Position numbers and translations under genes: made by a program. Positions 34,763 through 44,308 of a DNA stretch of 64,000 nucleotides are shown here, one piece after another. The notes below the pieces were generated by a model. That model searched no databases and was not told the DNA's origin. It saw only the letters and a program-made list of their open reading frames with translations. Each line of letters begins with the position of its first letter. The stretch's first letter is position 1. Source of the DNA: Nitrosospira sp. Is2 (GTDB lineage: Bacteria > Pseudomonadota > Gammaproteobacteria > Burkholderiales > Nitrosomonadaceae); assembly GCF_033095785.1 (NCBI RefSeq), contig NZ_CP137134.1, forward strand, positions 1,860,001 through 1,924,000. Direction: 5' to 3'.

Positions 34763-35962
34763 TCAGTACAAACCGGTTTCCTGCTCGTTGTGATCGGTGT
34801 CGGCGGCCAAATCGCCCATATTGCCGCGTATGCTGCAGCTGATGACTTCGACGCAGCTTTTCCAGAAACCACCCGAGAGCAGTTGCAGGCCGCGGAAATA
34901 CCTGTTCGACATCTTCGTTGGCGCCGTGTACCGGCATGTAATTCCCAGGCCTTCTTCATCGAGGTTGATTGTCTTGTGCCACATCCATGCCGGGAAAAAC
35001 AAGACATCACCCGGATGCAGGTCGAACTCGTAGCGCGGAGCGTATTCCACCAGCGGAAACGTATCACGGTCCTTCGGTTCGCCCTGGTCATCGGCGCTGA
35101 ATCCTGCGAATCGACGCATACCGTTCCCGAGCGCGGCAGGGTATAACAGCCAGGAATATTCAGATTCAATCAAGGTCCAGCGTTTGGACCCCGATACGGC
35201 AAGATACCAGTTGGGGCCTTCCTCGCAATGGTAGTTGGCGTTTAATCCCGCCCCCAGGCCGAGAATCAGGTAACTGAGAACGGGTTTCGATGGCCGGCCC
35301 ATGACCGGGAAGTATGCGTGGGACCGTGGAATACTGAAATATTCGTAGAAAGCCGGGTTTTGGTCGAGCAGCAATTGTTGCGGGATAAAATCCCGCCGTC
35401 GATCCTCTGCAATCTGGTGGAGTGTCGCATTGATCATCTTCTTGCTGCGCTTGTCCAGCGCCTGCACCACGGTATCTGGAAACCGTTCCGCCAGTCTTGC
35501 AAGTGTCCAGTCTGTCGACGTATCCCCTGCAAATCCTCGCAACACGCATGGAACAGACCGTTTGACGTGCTCGCGGTAAAACCGGTCCGGTTCCATCTCC
35601 CCAGGCTGATATTCAGAAATGGGCAGAACTTTTCTGCGGGGCACGCCGTAGTTTTGCAATCGCTGCAATATCCGCTGCTCCGTACGCTGACGAGCCTCCC
35701 CGAAAAGGTCGGGATTATGAGACAGGTGCTGGCACAGCATGATGCACTTCAGCGCCAGAACATTTCCATACCCTAGCGGCAAGGTCGCTACACCGCGTTT
35801 ACCCATTCGCTCAAAAAAAAATGTGCGCAAGAAAAGCTGCTGCTCTGTCACCAATTGCCAGGTGGCATATAGAACTGTCGCCACCCCTGCTAGCGGTGTG
35901 GCCAGCACGTTTTTCACACCCGCCACCAAAGTTCCTTCTTGTGCCTTCCCCGTAAGCTCCAT
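34763..35962 (-). CDS. JmjC/cupin_8-like protein with HxE variant
   Basis: 399 residues. The C-terminal half carries a JmjC-like cupin: NANYHCEEGPNWYLAVSGSK then RWTLIE, and GDVLFFPAWMWHKTINL. Family members use H-x-D...H for Fe(II); here the positions are H245, E247 and H329, so Asp is replaced by Glu. The N-terminal 110 residues are helical and unfamiliar. Relatives are 2-oxoglutarate oxygenases acting on proteins or tRNA. The Glu replacement may lower or abolish iron chemistry. GGAGG precedes the ATG. Confidence 0.75.
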   Translation of the reverse strand: MELTGKAQEGTLVAGVKNVLATPLAGVATVLYATWQLVTEQQLFLRTFFFERMGKRGVATLPLGYGNVLALKCIMLCQHLSHNPDLFGEARQRTEQRILQRLQNYGVPRRKVLPISEYQPGEMEPDRFYREHVKRSVPCVLRGFAGDTSTDWTLARLAERFPDTVVQALDKRSKKMINATLHQIAEDRRRDFIPQQLLLDQNPAFYEYFSIPRSHAYFPVMGRPSKPVLSYLILGLGAGLNANYHCEEGPNWYLAVSGSKRWTLIESEYSWLLYPAALGNGMRRFAGFSADDQGEPKDRDTFPLVEYAPRYEFDLHPGDVLFFPAWMWHKTINLDEEGLGITCRYTAPTKMSNRYFRGLQLLSGGFWKSCVEVISCSIRGNMGDLAADTDHNEQETGLY

Positions 35963-36230
35963 TGGAAACCTCCTTTGGTCCGCCCAAATCCTCTAGTGAC
36001 GCTGCCGGACTTCAGATCGTCTCGGCAAGTCCCGCTTCTGGCAAAACTGGCAAGATCGATTTAAGTATAGGTGACCCTACCCAACAAACGGTCCCCAATT
36101 AAAAGTAGCATTTCCTGCATGATTTTCACTATTGATGGAAAAGAAGTTGTGAAGAAGAGAAAGTGTAGGGAGCAGCAGATGCTTTTGCACTGAACGAGGC
36201 CGAGCTTGGAATCCAGTTGGAGAGGTATGA
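35963..36230. other. Intergenic region ahead of an IS remnant
   Basis: No gene seen. Upstream region of the JmjC-like gene. Confidence 0.4.
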
Positions 36231-36415
36231 GGCAAGGCGGCCATCATCGCTGACGGCACGTTCTAAAACCGGAAGAAGTATGACCCGCCGGGGCTATCGG
36301 GATTTGCGCCCCTTAAGGCAGTTGGAAGAAGAGAATGCCAGGCACAAGCGGTTGGACGTGGACTCGAGCCGAACAAGGCTATGTCGCGGAATATGCAGTC
36401 CAAAAAGCTTCGAGG
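36231..36415 (+). pseudogene. IS3-family transposase OrfA remnant
   Basis: Three frame segments together give an OrfA C-terminus. Frame 1 from 36255 reads GTF-stop-NRKKYDPPG, like ATFYNWRKKYGG. A shifted frame from 36301 reads DLRPLRQLEEENARHKRL, matching the conserved RQLEEENARLKRL. The first frame resumes at 36363 with LEPNKAMSRNMQSKKL, like LDKAMLQDVLSKKL. Two indels and one stop make it inactive. No OrfB or terminal repeats found nearby. Confidence 0.75.
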
Positions 36416-36842
36416 TCTTCCCGCCAGTCTAGGTAGATGCTGCGACGTTCCCGTAGTGCCCACAAGTGTAACCTTTGCAAGTGTCCTCGAGTTCTATCAA
36501 ATGGCAGGTCCACCTTACCAACGCTTGAAACCGCCATGCTAAATCTTCAATCCGGCACAGTTGCGAGTTCCACCTAATCCCAGTCATGCCAGTCACCAAG
36601 CCGTCATGAGATTTTCTCCTCGTTGTCGGATACCTTGACATCTTTTTGGCAGTAGTACCGATTCATAAAGATAGATAACCATTCTGCGACAACGGGTTAC
36701 TCGTTAGGCCTTTTGATCCGTATAGAGCGGCACGATTTGTGCTTTCGCCCTGGTTAGGGCACCGGGTATCGCTATTACTTAGTGGTTCGGGGATGGGAAT
36801 ACTGGGTGTTCTTTGTCGTTAAAACAATAAATAAGAGGAAAT
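36416..36842. other. Intergenic region upstream of a PEP-CTERM gene
   Basis: About 430 bp. Holds the probable sigma-54 promoter at 36729-36742. Otherwise nothing seen. Confidence 0.45.
36729..36742 (+). promoter_or_regulatory. Probable sigma-54 (-24/-12) promoter
   Basis: GGCACGATTTGTGC has GG and GC separated by the required 12 positions and matches the GGCACG and TGC parts of the consensus. It is 100 bp upstream of the PEP-CTERM gene at 36843. PEP-CTERM genes in exosortase-containing bacteria are known to be often controlled by sigma-54 with the PrsK/PrsR two-component pair; neither is in this window. Confidence 0.55.
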
Positions 36843-37976
36843 ATGAAAAATTTGAAACACACAGCAATCGCTGCGGGGGTCATCGCAGCGTTCAGCGGTG
36901 GGATGGCGGACGCGTCGCATTTTCGAGGCGCGGCAATGATTCCTTCCGTTGACTCAGACGGGAAATTAACGGTTACAACCACGAGCTTTTGGCGGCCGAC
37001 TTCAGTAAGCAGCGTCGCGTCAAACGTAGGTGGGGCGAGCCTTGTTAGTCGCGCATCGAGCGTAGTCGATACATCCGACGTTCGTTTTACCAAGGTAACA
37101 AATATCGATACGTTCCAGTTGTCCGGCGGCGGGACTTTTAGCATCACAGGCAACAGTTGCTGCCGTGTTGATGGCATTGCTAACTGGCCCGGCAGCAACA
37201 GTTCTACCAGTTGGACGATGAATTCCACGATTGTGTGGAACGGTACCAGCGCGAACACGCCCATTCTCTTCAACTTTAGTGCGGTTCAGCCTGAGGTCGT
37301 CCGGGGAAGCGACTATTCTGGCAACTTGGGCGCGGTCGCAGGTCCCGGCCTGACGTTAAGCTACGACCAGATTTTGAATGGCATTCCGACCCAACCGCCA
37401 GGTTTCACCATTGATCCTGTTACCGGTCAGTTGTTCATTTCTTCAGCCAATACTGCGACATATCCGGACAACGCCGATGGAAACATCGGCGCTGATTATG
37501 CCTTCAGCGGCCATATCAGTGCGAGCGACGGAAGCAGCGTGGAATTTGACTGGTTGTTCGATGCGGTCAATACGGGCAGCGGCAACCTTGCTCCCGTTGT
37601 GTCGGACATGGTCATCAATGCGTTGGTGGGCGACACCATCAACTTCCAGTTCACCGCCACCGATGATGGCAATCCCAATCCTCCCGGAGGTTTGACCTGG
37701 AGTTTCGTTGGTTTCCTCGGGGGAGGTATCAATGCGCCAACCTTCAATTCCGCTACTCAGCAGTTCGTGTGGAATTCAGCAGGCTCGGCGGTAGGAACGT
37801 ACGTTGCACAAGTGCAGGCCTCCGATGGATCGTTGACTGATATCGGGCTGTTGACTATTAACCTTGGGATGGACAATGGCCCCGGCGGACAGATTCCCAT
37901 ACCTGGCACGTTGTCCCTCGTCGGCTTGGGCCTGATGGGGCTGGGCGTTGCAGGACGTCGTAAACGCGTGAAGTAA
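36843..37976 (+). CDS. PEP-CTERM-type secreted protein (PIPGT variant)
   Basis: 377 residues from ATG 36843 (AGAGGAAAT upstream). Signal peptide to about residue 23 (GGMADASH). The body is Ser/Gly/Asn-rich with a region (about 165-345) resembling tandem Ig/cadherin-like putative-Ig folds: GFTIDPVTGQLFISS and FNSATQQFVWNSAGSAVGTY. The C-terminus is IPIPGTLSLVGLGLMGLGV then AGRRKRVK, a variant of the exosortase signal with PIP in place of PEP. Probable surface adhesin or matrix protein. Confidence 0.8.
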   Translation: MKNLKHTAIAAGVIAAFSGGMADASHFRGAAMIPSVDSDGKLTVTTTSFWRPTSVSSVASNVGGASLVSRASSVVDTSDVRFTKVTNIDTFQLSGGGTFSITGNSCCRVDGIANWPGSNSSTSWTMNSTIVWNGTSANTPILFNFSAVQPEVVRGSDYSGNLGAVAGPGLTLSYDQILNGIPTQPPGFTIDPVTGQLFISSANTATYPDNADGNIGADYAFSGHISASDGSSVEFDWLFDAVNTGSGNLAPVVSDMVINALVGDTINFQFTATDDGNPNPPGGLTWSFVGFLGGGINAPTFNSATQQFVWNSAGSAVGTYVAQVQASDGSLTDIGLLTINLGMDNGPGGQIPIPGTLSLVGLGLMGLGVAGRRKRVK

Positions 37977-37993
37977 GGCAATTTCTGAGCGAG

Positions 37994-38025
37994 AAGGTGG
38001 GGGATTCAGATGAATTCTCCACCTT
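37994..38025 (+). terminator. Terminator-like hairpin after the PEP-CTERM gene
   Basis: AAGGTGGGGGATTC, four bases, GAATTCTCCACCTT: 14-bp arms with two wobble or mismatched positions, ending in TTT. It lies 18 bp past the stop codon. Confidence 0.6.
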
Positions 38026-38200
38026 TAGTCCCAAATGTGCCTCAAGCAACATTCGAGCAACATTTAATATTATCGACGACCCAAATGATTATCCGGCTTT
38101 CCTATAACAAGATCTTCTTGCTTTTAGCTGAACCATTCCCGATGAAGTTCGTCGGGGCGCAACGAGCTGGCGAGCTTCTGATTCACGAAGGCGCCGGGCA

Positions 38201-40045
38201 ATGAACTCCGGTTATATGACCTCAACCAGCCAAAAACTCGGTCGGAACAGTCCTTGCTCATGCAACAGCGGGAAAAAGTATAAGCAATGTTGCGGTGCCA
38301 ACACGGTCCAGTCTATTCCTTCCTATGAGAAAGTTGTGTCGCTTTCGCAGGTAATTGAGCTATTACAGACTCATCGCTATGTAACGGCCGCCGAAAAATG
38401 TGGGCAAGTACTTTTGGGTCAGCCACATCATGCGGGAGCAAATTATCTGATGGGTTACGCCCTCTTGCAATCCGGCGAGACCGTTAGAGCGATTTCATTT
38501 ATGGAAGCGGCAATAGCCAACGGTTTGCGCGATGCGGCAGCGTTTTATCATTACGGTACGGCCTTAGCCATGACGCAGCGGTATCAGGATGCTGCCTTTC
38601 AGTTTACCCGGGCGCTGATCGAGAAGAATGATTTCGAAGACGCGCGCGTTAACCTGGCAAATTCATATTTCGAACTCGGCGCTTTTCCCGAGGCGGGAGA
38701 ACAGTATCGGCAGGTAATCGAGCGTAATCCCGATAACTGGAAGGCGTATCACAACCTCGCACACGTTTATTACTATCAAGGAGGCGTGGAGGAGGCAATT
38801 CAATTTTTTCAGAAAAGCGTTTTAAACGGTCCCGGTTATGCTGAAGCGCATGCCAGCCTGGCAGCGATGCTCGAACTGAACAATCAGCCCGAGGATGCCG
38901 CGGCCGCCGCCTGTAGCGCTCTACATTTACAAGCCGGTAACGCAAGCGCTCAGGTGGTTTTAGCGAAGTGCTTGCGGCGAAAGAAACAATGGCCGGAAGC
39001 GCTGCGCGCGCTGGATGCGATAGACCCCACGACCGCAAGTGAGCGCACTTATATCTCCATCCATAACGAACGAGCGCACAATTTGGATGGAATGGGCCAG
39101 TATGCGGAAGCTTATGAAGCTTTTTCCGCTTCTAAACGAGTGCTCGCCCGGCTACGCAATATTACGCACGACCCTCTCGCCGAGTTCGAGGCACTGGATA
39201 TTGCCGAAACCTACTTTACTCCCCAGAAAATTGCAGAGCTCCGGGAATTAATTGGTTCAACCGCAACCGATTCCCACTCGATCCCTATATTCGTAGTAGG
39301 TTTTCATCGCTCGGGTACGACGCTAATCGAGCAGATACTCGCGTCTCATCCCGAGATGGGCGCAGCCGGGGAGCTGGCCTTTCTTTCGCATCTGGAGACG
39401 ACACGGCTGGGGGCGGGAGCCGATTTGCCGGCGGCACTGGAGGCTTTGTTGGCGAATAAAGACGCGCGTCCTTTGCTTGACCTGCGCGATGCCTATATGG
39501 AGCGACTTACCGCGCAGGAAGGTACCCAAGGAAAGCGCTGGATTGTGGATAAATCCCTTTTCAACATGCTTCATCTTCCGCTGATACATTTGTTGTTCCC
39601 GGCCGCGCCCGTTATCCATGTTCTGCGGCATCCCCTGGATTCCATGCTGTCGGTCTTTTCACAGAATTTTTTATGGGGGAATGACTGGTCTCTGACCCTC
39701 GCTGACACGGCACACGCTATCGCGCGCACGTGGCGTCATGTTGAACAGCTGGCGCCGCGGATAGATAAGTTGCGGTATATGAGAGTCGGCTATGAAAATA
39801 CCATCCATGAGCCCGAATTGAGCATCCGAGATTTGCTGCAATTCATAGGCGCCGCTTACCATCCCGCATGCCTGAAGTTTCACGAAAACAGGCGTGTAGC
39901 CAGAACGGCAAGCTATGAGCAGATTTCGCGTCCTATCTATTCCTCGTCTATCCAACGTTACCGTAATTACATTTCCCATATGCCGCCCCAAGCGGTTGAT
40001 GCAGTGCGGCCCGTCGCCGCTTCCATGGGCTACGTCATCCCGTGA
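38201..40045 (+). CDS. SEC-C motif/TPR/sulfotransferase fusion protein
   Basis: 614 residues (or 609 from the Met at 38216). An N-terminal SEC-C zinc motif GRNSPCSCNSGKKYKQCCG (C19, C21, C30, C31) is followed by about seven TPR units (50-330), then a sulfotransferase domain whose PAPS-binding loop is IFVVGFHRSGTTLIEQIL (about 361-378); the 3'-phosphate region includes VIHVLRHPLDSMLS. It probably transfers sulfate from PAPS to an unknown acceptor. TPR-sulfotransferases are common in bacteria; the SEC-C addition is less usual. A TPR export protein follows 40 bp downstream. Confidence 0.85.
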   Translation: MNSGYMTSTSQKLGRNSPCSCNSGKKYKQCCGANTVQSIPSYEKVVSLSQVIELLQTHRYVTAAEKCGQVLLGQPHHAGANYLMGYALLQSGETVRAISFMEAAIANGLRDAAAFYHYGTALAMTQRYQDAAFQFTRALIEKNDFEDARVNLANSYFELGAFPEAGEQYRQVIERNPDNWKAYHNLAHVYYYQGGVEEAIQFFQKSVLNGPGYAEAHASLAAMLELNNQPEDAAAAACSALHLQAGNASAQVVLAKCLRRKKQWPEALRALDAIDPTTASERTYISIHNERAHNLDGMGQYAEAYEAFSASKRVLARLRNITHDPLAEFEALDIAETYFTPQKIAELRELIGSTATDSHSIPIFVVGFHRSGTTLIEQILASHPEMGAAGELAFLSHLETTRLGAGADLPAALEALLANKDARPLLDLRDAYMERLTAQEGTQGKRWIVDKSLFNMLHLPLIHLLFPAAPVIHVLRHPLDSMLSVFSQNFLWGNDWSLTLADTAHAIARTWRHVEQLAPRIDKLRYMRVGYENTIHEPELSIRDLLQFIGAAYHPACLKFHENRRVARTASYEQISRPIYSSSIQRYRNYISHMPPQAVDAVRPVAASMGYVIP

Positions 40046-40086
40046 TAGCCCGCAAACTTACAAATCGTCACATTTAGGAGATTTCG

Positions 40087-41994
40087 ATGCGCTTATTCCG
40101 TCGCCAGGCGATATCGGTTGCCCTGGCGTTCTCCACAGCCCTTGGTTTGACTCCCGTTTTTGCGGTAATGCTCGAGTTGCAGCCGGATAATCCGGCCAAC
40201 GCACCCTCTGCCGCCCCTTATGCCTCTATCGCCGTTAACAATGAGTTGCAGGATGTAGTGACGCTGCTGAAACAGGGCGAGCGCAAGGAAGCTAAATTGC
40301 AATTGGCGCGGTTTCTTGCCAGGCATCCGCAAGACCCGCGCGCCACGGAAGTAGCGGGTCTGATATTTATGGAAGAAAAAAATTGGAAAATGGCGATTGT
40401 CTCCTTTCGCCGCGTTCTCAGCGTAAATCCGGCCCAAACTTCCGCTCGTTCCAAGCTCGGCGTTTCTCTGCTGATGGACGGGCAAAGACAGGAAGGGGCG
40501 GCCGAGTTACAGCGAGTGGTATCAATCAACAAAGCCGATGGGATGGCGAGGCGTTATCTTGGTTGGCTGGCGGAAACTCAGGGCGATACGAAAGCTGCCC
40601 TCGGGCACTATACCGAGGCGATTGGGGACCCCCGCTTCGGGGCGGGCATGATGTCAGAATTTCACGTCCTGACAGCGAAGCTCTTTAATCAGACGCAGCA
40701 ATACGACAAGACAATTAAACTGCTGGCCCCCCTGATTGGAAAAGCAGATTCCTCTCGAACCGGTCGCGGGGGCGAACTGGTGCTGGCTTCTGCCTATCTG
40801 GAGCAAGGAGACAAGGCCGCTGCAGCGAGGCTCATCCGGTCGCTCGAAAAAACACTACCTTCGGTAAATCCGGATCTGCGCCTGGCGCAGGCTGCGCTAT
40901 TCAAGCTGGAGAAGGATTATCCGAAGGCGCGCGAGCGGTTACAGGCCATCATCAAGGAAAATCCCGCCTATAGCAGGCTGGCTTCTCTTCAGTTATCCGA
41001 AGTGTATGTGCTCGAAGGGAATCGGAAGCAGGCAATCGGGGTTCTGGAGTCGCTGGTATCGAAGACGGAAAAAAAGGATTTGTCTCCGCTGCTGGCAAGG
41101 CTGACGGCATTCCAATTTGATCGCGGAAGCCCAGCCGACGCCATCAAGACTTTGAAGGAGCATTCCGTCCAAAATCCGTCCGTGAAGTACCTTCTTGCCG
41201 AGGCTCAGGCGCGAAATCACCAGTATGCCCTAGCGCTCAGGACGGTAAATGAACTGCTCGCAGAGTCTCCACAGTTTGCAGGAGCCCATTATTTGGCGGC
41301 TATGTTGTACATCCACGAAAACAAGCCCTCCGAAGCGGAAGCGGGTTTTCTGCAGGCGGTGAAACTGATTCCCGCTTTTGTGGATGCGTGGGTCGAATTG
41401 GGAGATCTTTACATTTCGGCAAACGCGCTTCCTAAGGCTGAGAGCACGTTGCAGAAAGCGTTGGAGGCCAACCCGGACAATCCAACCCTGCTGTTCAAGC
41501 TCGCATCGATCCTGGATCAATCAGGAAAAACGGCCCAGGCGAACAGCGCATATCGCCGCATTGTGGAAAAAATGCCCAATCACGCCCCCGCCCTGCAAAA
41601 GCTCGCCCTTAATCTATCGACGGATTCATCCACTCTTAGTGAAGCTCAGAAGCTCGCCGAGCGCGCATATGCCCTGGCTCAAAATGAGCCCTCAATTCAA
41701 GATACCTATGGATGGGTACTAGTGCAGTCCGGCGACCTAAAAAAAGGAACGCCGCTGCTGGAAGCCGCCGTTAAAGCCGCACAGCATCATCGTGAGCATC
41801 TTTCCAGCCACGACGAGTCAGATGATCACTCCCATGAGAGCAACAACTTGGCGGAAGGCAACGCCTATTATCACCTCGGCGTTGCCTATATGAAGGGAGG
41901 TAAATATGCGGAAGGCGCAGCCTATCTCAACCGCGCACTGCATTCGGGGGTGGATTCGGGCACCCGCACGCAGATTGCTTCATTGCTCAAATAG
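40087..41994 (+). CDS. Exported TPR protein, PEP-CTERM-system type
   Basis: 635 residues with a signal peptide (to about residue 27, LTPVFAV) and some 12-14 TPR units over the rest. A short His/Asp/Ser-rich insert (EHLSSHDESDDHSHESNN) lies near residue 570. Similar signal-peptide TPR proteins accompany exosortase systems and exopolysaccharide export. TTAGGAG precedes the ATG. Just 40 bp after the sulfotransferase gene, so probably one operon, and plausibly part of polysaccharide modification or export. The partner proteins are not in the window. Confidence 0.75.
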   Translation: MRLFRRQAISVALAFSTALGLTPVFAVMLELQPDNPANAPSAAPYASIAVNNELQDVVTLLKQGERKEAKLQLARFLARHPQDPRATEVAGLIFMEEKNWKMAIVSFRRVLSVNPAQTSARSKLGVSLLMDGQRQEGAAELQRVVSINKADGMARRYLGWLAETQGDTKAALGHYTEAIGDPRFGAGMMSEFHVLTAKLFNQTQQYDKTIKLLAPLIGKADSSRTGRGGELVLASAYLEQGDKAAAARLIRSLEKTLPSVNPDLRLAQAALFKLEKDYPKARERLQAIIKENPAYSRLASLQLSEVYVLEGNRKQAIGVLESLVSKTEKKDLSPLLARLTAFQFDRGSPADAIKTLKEHSVQNPSVKYLLAEAQARNHQYALALRTVNELLAESPQFAGAHYLAAMLYIHENKPSEAEAGFLQAVKLIPAFVDAWVELGDLYISANALPKAESTLQKALEANPDNPTLLFKLASILDQSGKTAQANSAYRRIVEKMPNHAPALQKLALNLSTDSSTLSEAQKLAERAYALAQNEPSIQDTYGWVLVQSGDLKKGTPLLEAAVKAAQHHREHLSSHDESDDHSHESNNLAEGNAYYHLGVAYMKGGKYAEGAAYLNRALHSGVDSGTRTQIASLLK

Positions 41995-42718
41995 GTGTTT
42001 TATAGGACGGGCACTGGCGCGCCGCAGAGGGCAGGTTTGGGACAGGATGGAAAGATGAGCTAACGTCCTCGTGTCGCCCCGACGCCGTTATTTTAAACGT
42101 ACTGAGCAAAACAATTAAATGCCGATAAGGTCATGGGAGCGTTAAGCCCGCAACTATTGGGCTTGTGCTTCTGGCCCAGGGCCGCCTCATACCTCGTCGT
42201 CAGGAGGGTTGATTATTACTTACCTTCCTGGAGTTTTTACCTTACTTATACCCCCCCTGAGTTTCGCCCATCAACTCCGGTCGGACCAATCGGTTTCCGT
42301 CCGACGGTCATAACTTGACCCACCCATCACTATTCAAAATTTCATATCGCTGTGAATTGCCCCCAAATTTTTAGAGAGCGGCTATGCCATAGAACGCCTG
42401 CCTAAATAGGGGCGCAGCTTTCCATCCTCTCACCCTTTCACGCCTCTCCCTGTCCGCGCAGAAAAATTGCGGCATCTCTTCAAACGCTCCACTGAACGTG
42501 GTTGAACCCATGTTGAGAAAAGACCTGTCTTTAAAGCTCTTTCTTAACAGTAAATATAGCCGCACTGCAAATACTATAAATATCGCTGTTATTGAGTGTG
42601 GACTTATCCGCGATTACTTGGCGGTCGTCAGTGTTGCCTGAAAGCGCTCACGAGACGATTAAATGAAAAACCAGAGGCAACTTTCATTTTCACGACTGAT
42701 TACCGAAAAAGGATCCAA
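41995..42718. other. Intergenic region
   Basis: About 720 bp with no supported gene. GTCGGAC (42280-42286) and GTCCGAC (42299-42305) form a 7-bp-arm hairpin. A+T-rich sequence near 42540-42590 may be the promoter region of the next gene. Confidence 0.4.
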
Positions 42719-44308
42719 ATGAACACGCATCACCTTGCACTATTGTTTGGCCTTACTGCTCAGGCGATCACCTTACCGGTCCATTCGCAGAACATCCCAA
42801 ATGGCAGCTATCAACTTTCTTGTACCAATGTCTCAGTCGCCGGTGACGCCTTGGCGGCTACCTGTAAAAAGCTAAATGGGGCTTCTCATGCAACCAAGCT
42901 CAACACGTTAGGATCTTGCCTGAACTCTATCAGTCATTATGGCGACATCGGCAATATCGACGGAAATTTGATTTGTCTGCCCGACTTGCCGAAACCGGAT
43001 CCCAATTTCGTTTTCCCCCAATCCGAAACGCTGCTGAACCAGTGGATATACACGGGGGATTTAAATCAGATCTATCGACACGGTTGGGGCATTTGGTCAG
43101 GACTGACGCAACAAGTCGGCCTTATCGACGGTATTGCCGTTCGCGCGTTCCAGACCTGGACCGTGCCGTCGAATATCATTTTCCGTAGCGCTCCGGTCAA
43201 CGCCAGCCTGAAAGGAGTGGCCGCTCCGCTAAAACGGCCTGGCCTGGAGTTGTCAGTGCCACGTCAATTCCGACACGGCCAAAAACCGAAAGCAAAGGCG
43301 ATGAATGTCAAGGCTGTTGCGGCTGCGGCTGCTACCGGTGCTCCCGACACCAATATCTTTGTCTCGGTTGCTTACAATCCTCCAGGTGCTGAGCATGCGA
43401 TCGCCAACCGGTTGTTCTATGAAAGTACGTTGCAGCAATACATGAAAAATGGCTACACCGAAATTCCCAATTTCCCGAATAACTCTATAACGATAAAGCC
43501 CGTATATAAGATTATTTCCAAAACCGTGCCTAATGGGATTTATACATTTCCCGGCTGGCCCGGCCCTACTCCTCCGGATCCAAAACAAGGTTTCGATGAA
43601 TCCATTTGGAACAGTTGCGTATATGTCGATATCAATACCTTAAGTGGCGCGGGTGGCAATAGTAATGACCCGGGATGCAAGAACAGGACGGCAGCCAGCA
43701 CTTTCTACCTAAATAATTTCATTCACAATAAAGTCTCGGCAGACGATGCGGCCTATCTGACCAACCAACTCGGTATCAAGGTCGCCGAGGGCGATTACGC
43801 CATTCTGGTGGGGATGCATGTGACCACGCGCGAGGACAAGGTGTGGACGTGGCAAACATTTTGGTGGTCCGCCAACGCGGATCGGCCCTTTGAGCCGAGT
43901 TCCTCAGCTATCGCCACCGCCCGCCCTTTAAGCTACCTTGATGAGGCAGCCAAGCATTATGCGATGTCGGTTGCCTACTACACGGTTGCGCCCCCGCAGC
44001 CGATTACAGGAGGCCAGAACGTGGGTAGCTCCGTTTACGGCTATAATCCCTACCTGGAAGCCGGTTTCGGGCCTGACACATTCGGCATTAGTCGCCCGAT
44101 CAATGGTACGGTCAATAACACAACAGGTACTCAGACCAACTGCATGACCTGTCACAACATGGCGGCCTACGTACCGAGCCCTAAAACTGGAATGCCGTAC
44201 GCCACTGATTTCTACATGAGTATTAACGACCCCGTATTCGACGGGACACTCAAATCAGACTTTTCGTGGACAATACTGAATACGCTGGTACCGACCCCGC
44301 TAAAGTGA
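42719..44308 (+). CDS. Secreted cyanovirin-N-homology protein with a C-type heme motif
   Basis: 529 residues from ATG 42719 (AAAGGA 5 bases upstream). Signal peptide MNTHHLALLFGLTAQAITLP. Residues 24-85 form a CVNH domain: IPNGSYQLSCTNVSVAGDAL, then ATCKKLNG and IGNIDGNLICLP. CVNH domains bind mannose-rich glycans or act as scaffold lectins. A long middle domain without recognised family follows. Near the C-terminus CMTCH (C475, C478, H479) is a covalent c-type heme site. The combination of lectin-like fold and heme is unusual. Probably periplasmic or surface located; function unknown. Confidence 0.75.
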   Translation: MNTHHLALLFGLTAQAITLPVHSQNIPNGSYQLSCTNVSVAGDALAATCKKLNGASHATKLNTLGSCLNSISHYGDIGNIDGNLICLPDLPKPDPNFVFPQSETLLNQWIYTGDLNQIYRHGWGIWSGLTQQVGLIDGIAVRAFQTWTVPSNIIFRSAPVNASLKGVAAPLKRPGLELSVPRQFRHGQKPKAKAMNVKAVAAAAATGAPDTNIFVSVAYNPPGAEHAIANRLFYESTLQQYMKNGYTEIPNFPNNSITIKPVYKIISKTVPNGIYTFPGWPGPTPPDPKQGFDESIWNSCVYVDINTLSGAGGNSNDPGCKNRTAASTFYLNNFIHNKVSADDAAYLTNQLGIKVAEGDYAILVGMHVTTREDKVWTWQTFWWSANADRPFEPSSSAIATARPLSYLDEAAKHYAMSVAYYTVAPPQPITGGQNVGSSVYGYNPYLEAGFGPDTFGISRPINGTVNNTTGTQTNCMTCHNMAAYVPSPKTGMPYATDFYMSINDPVFDGTLKSDFSWTILNTLVPTPLK

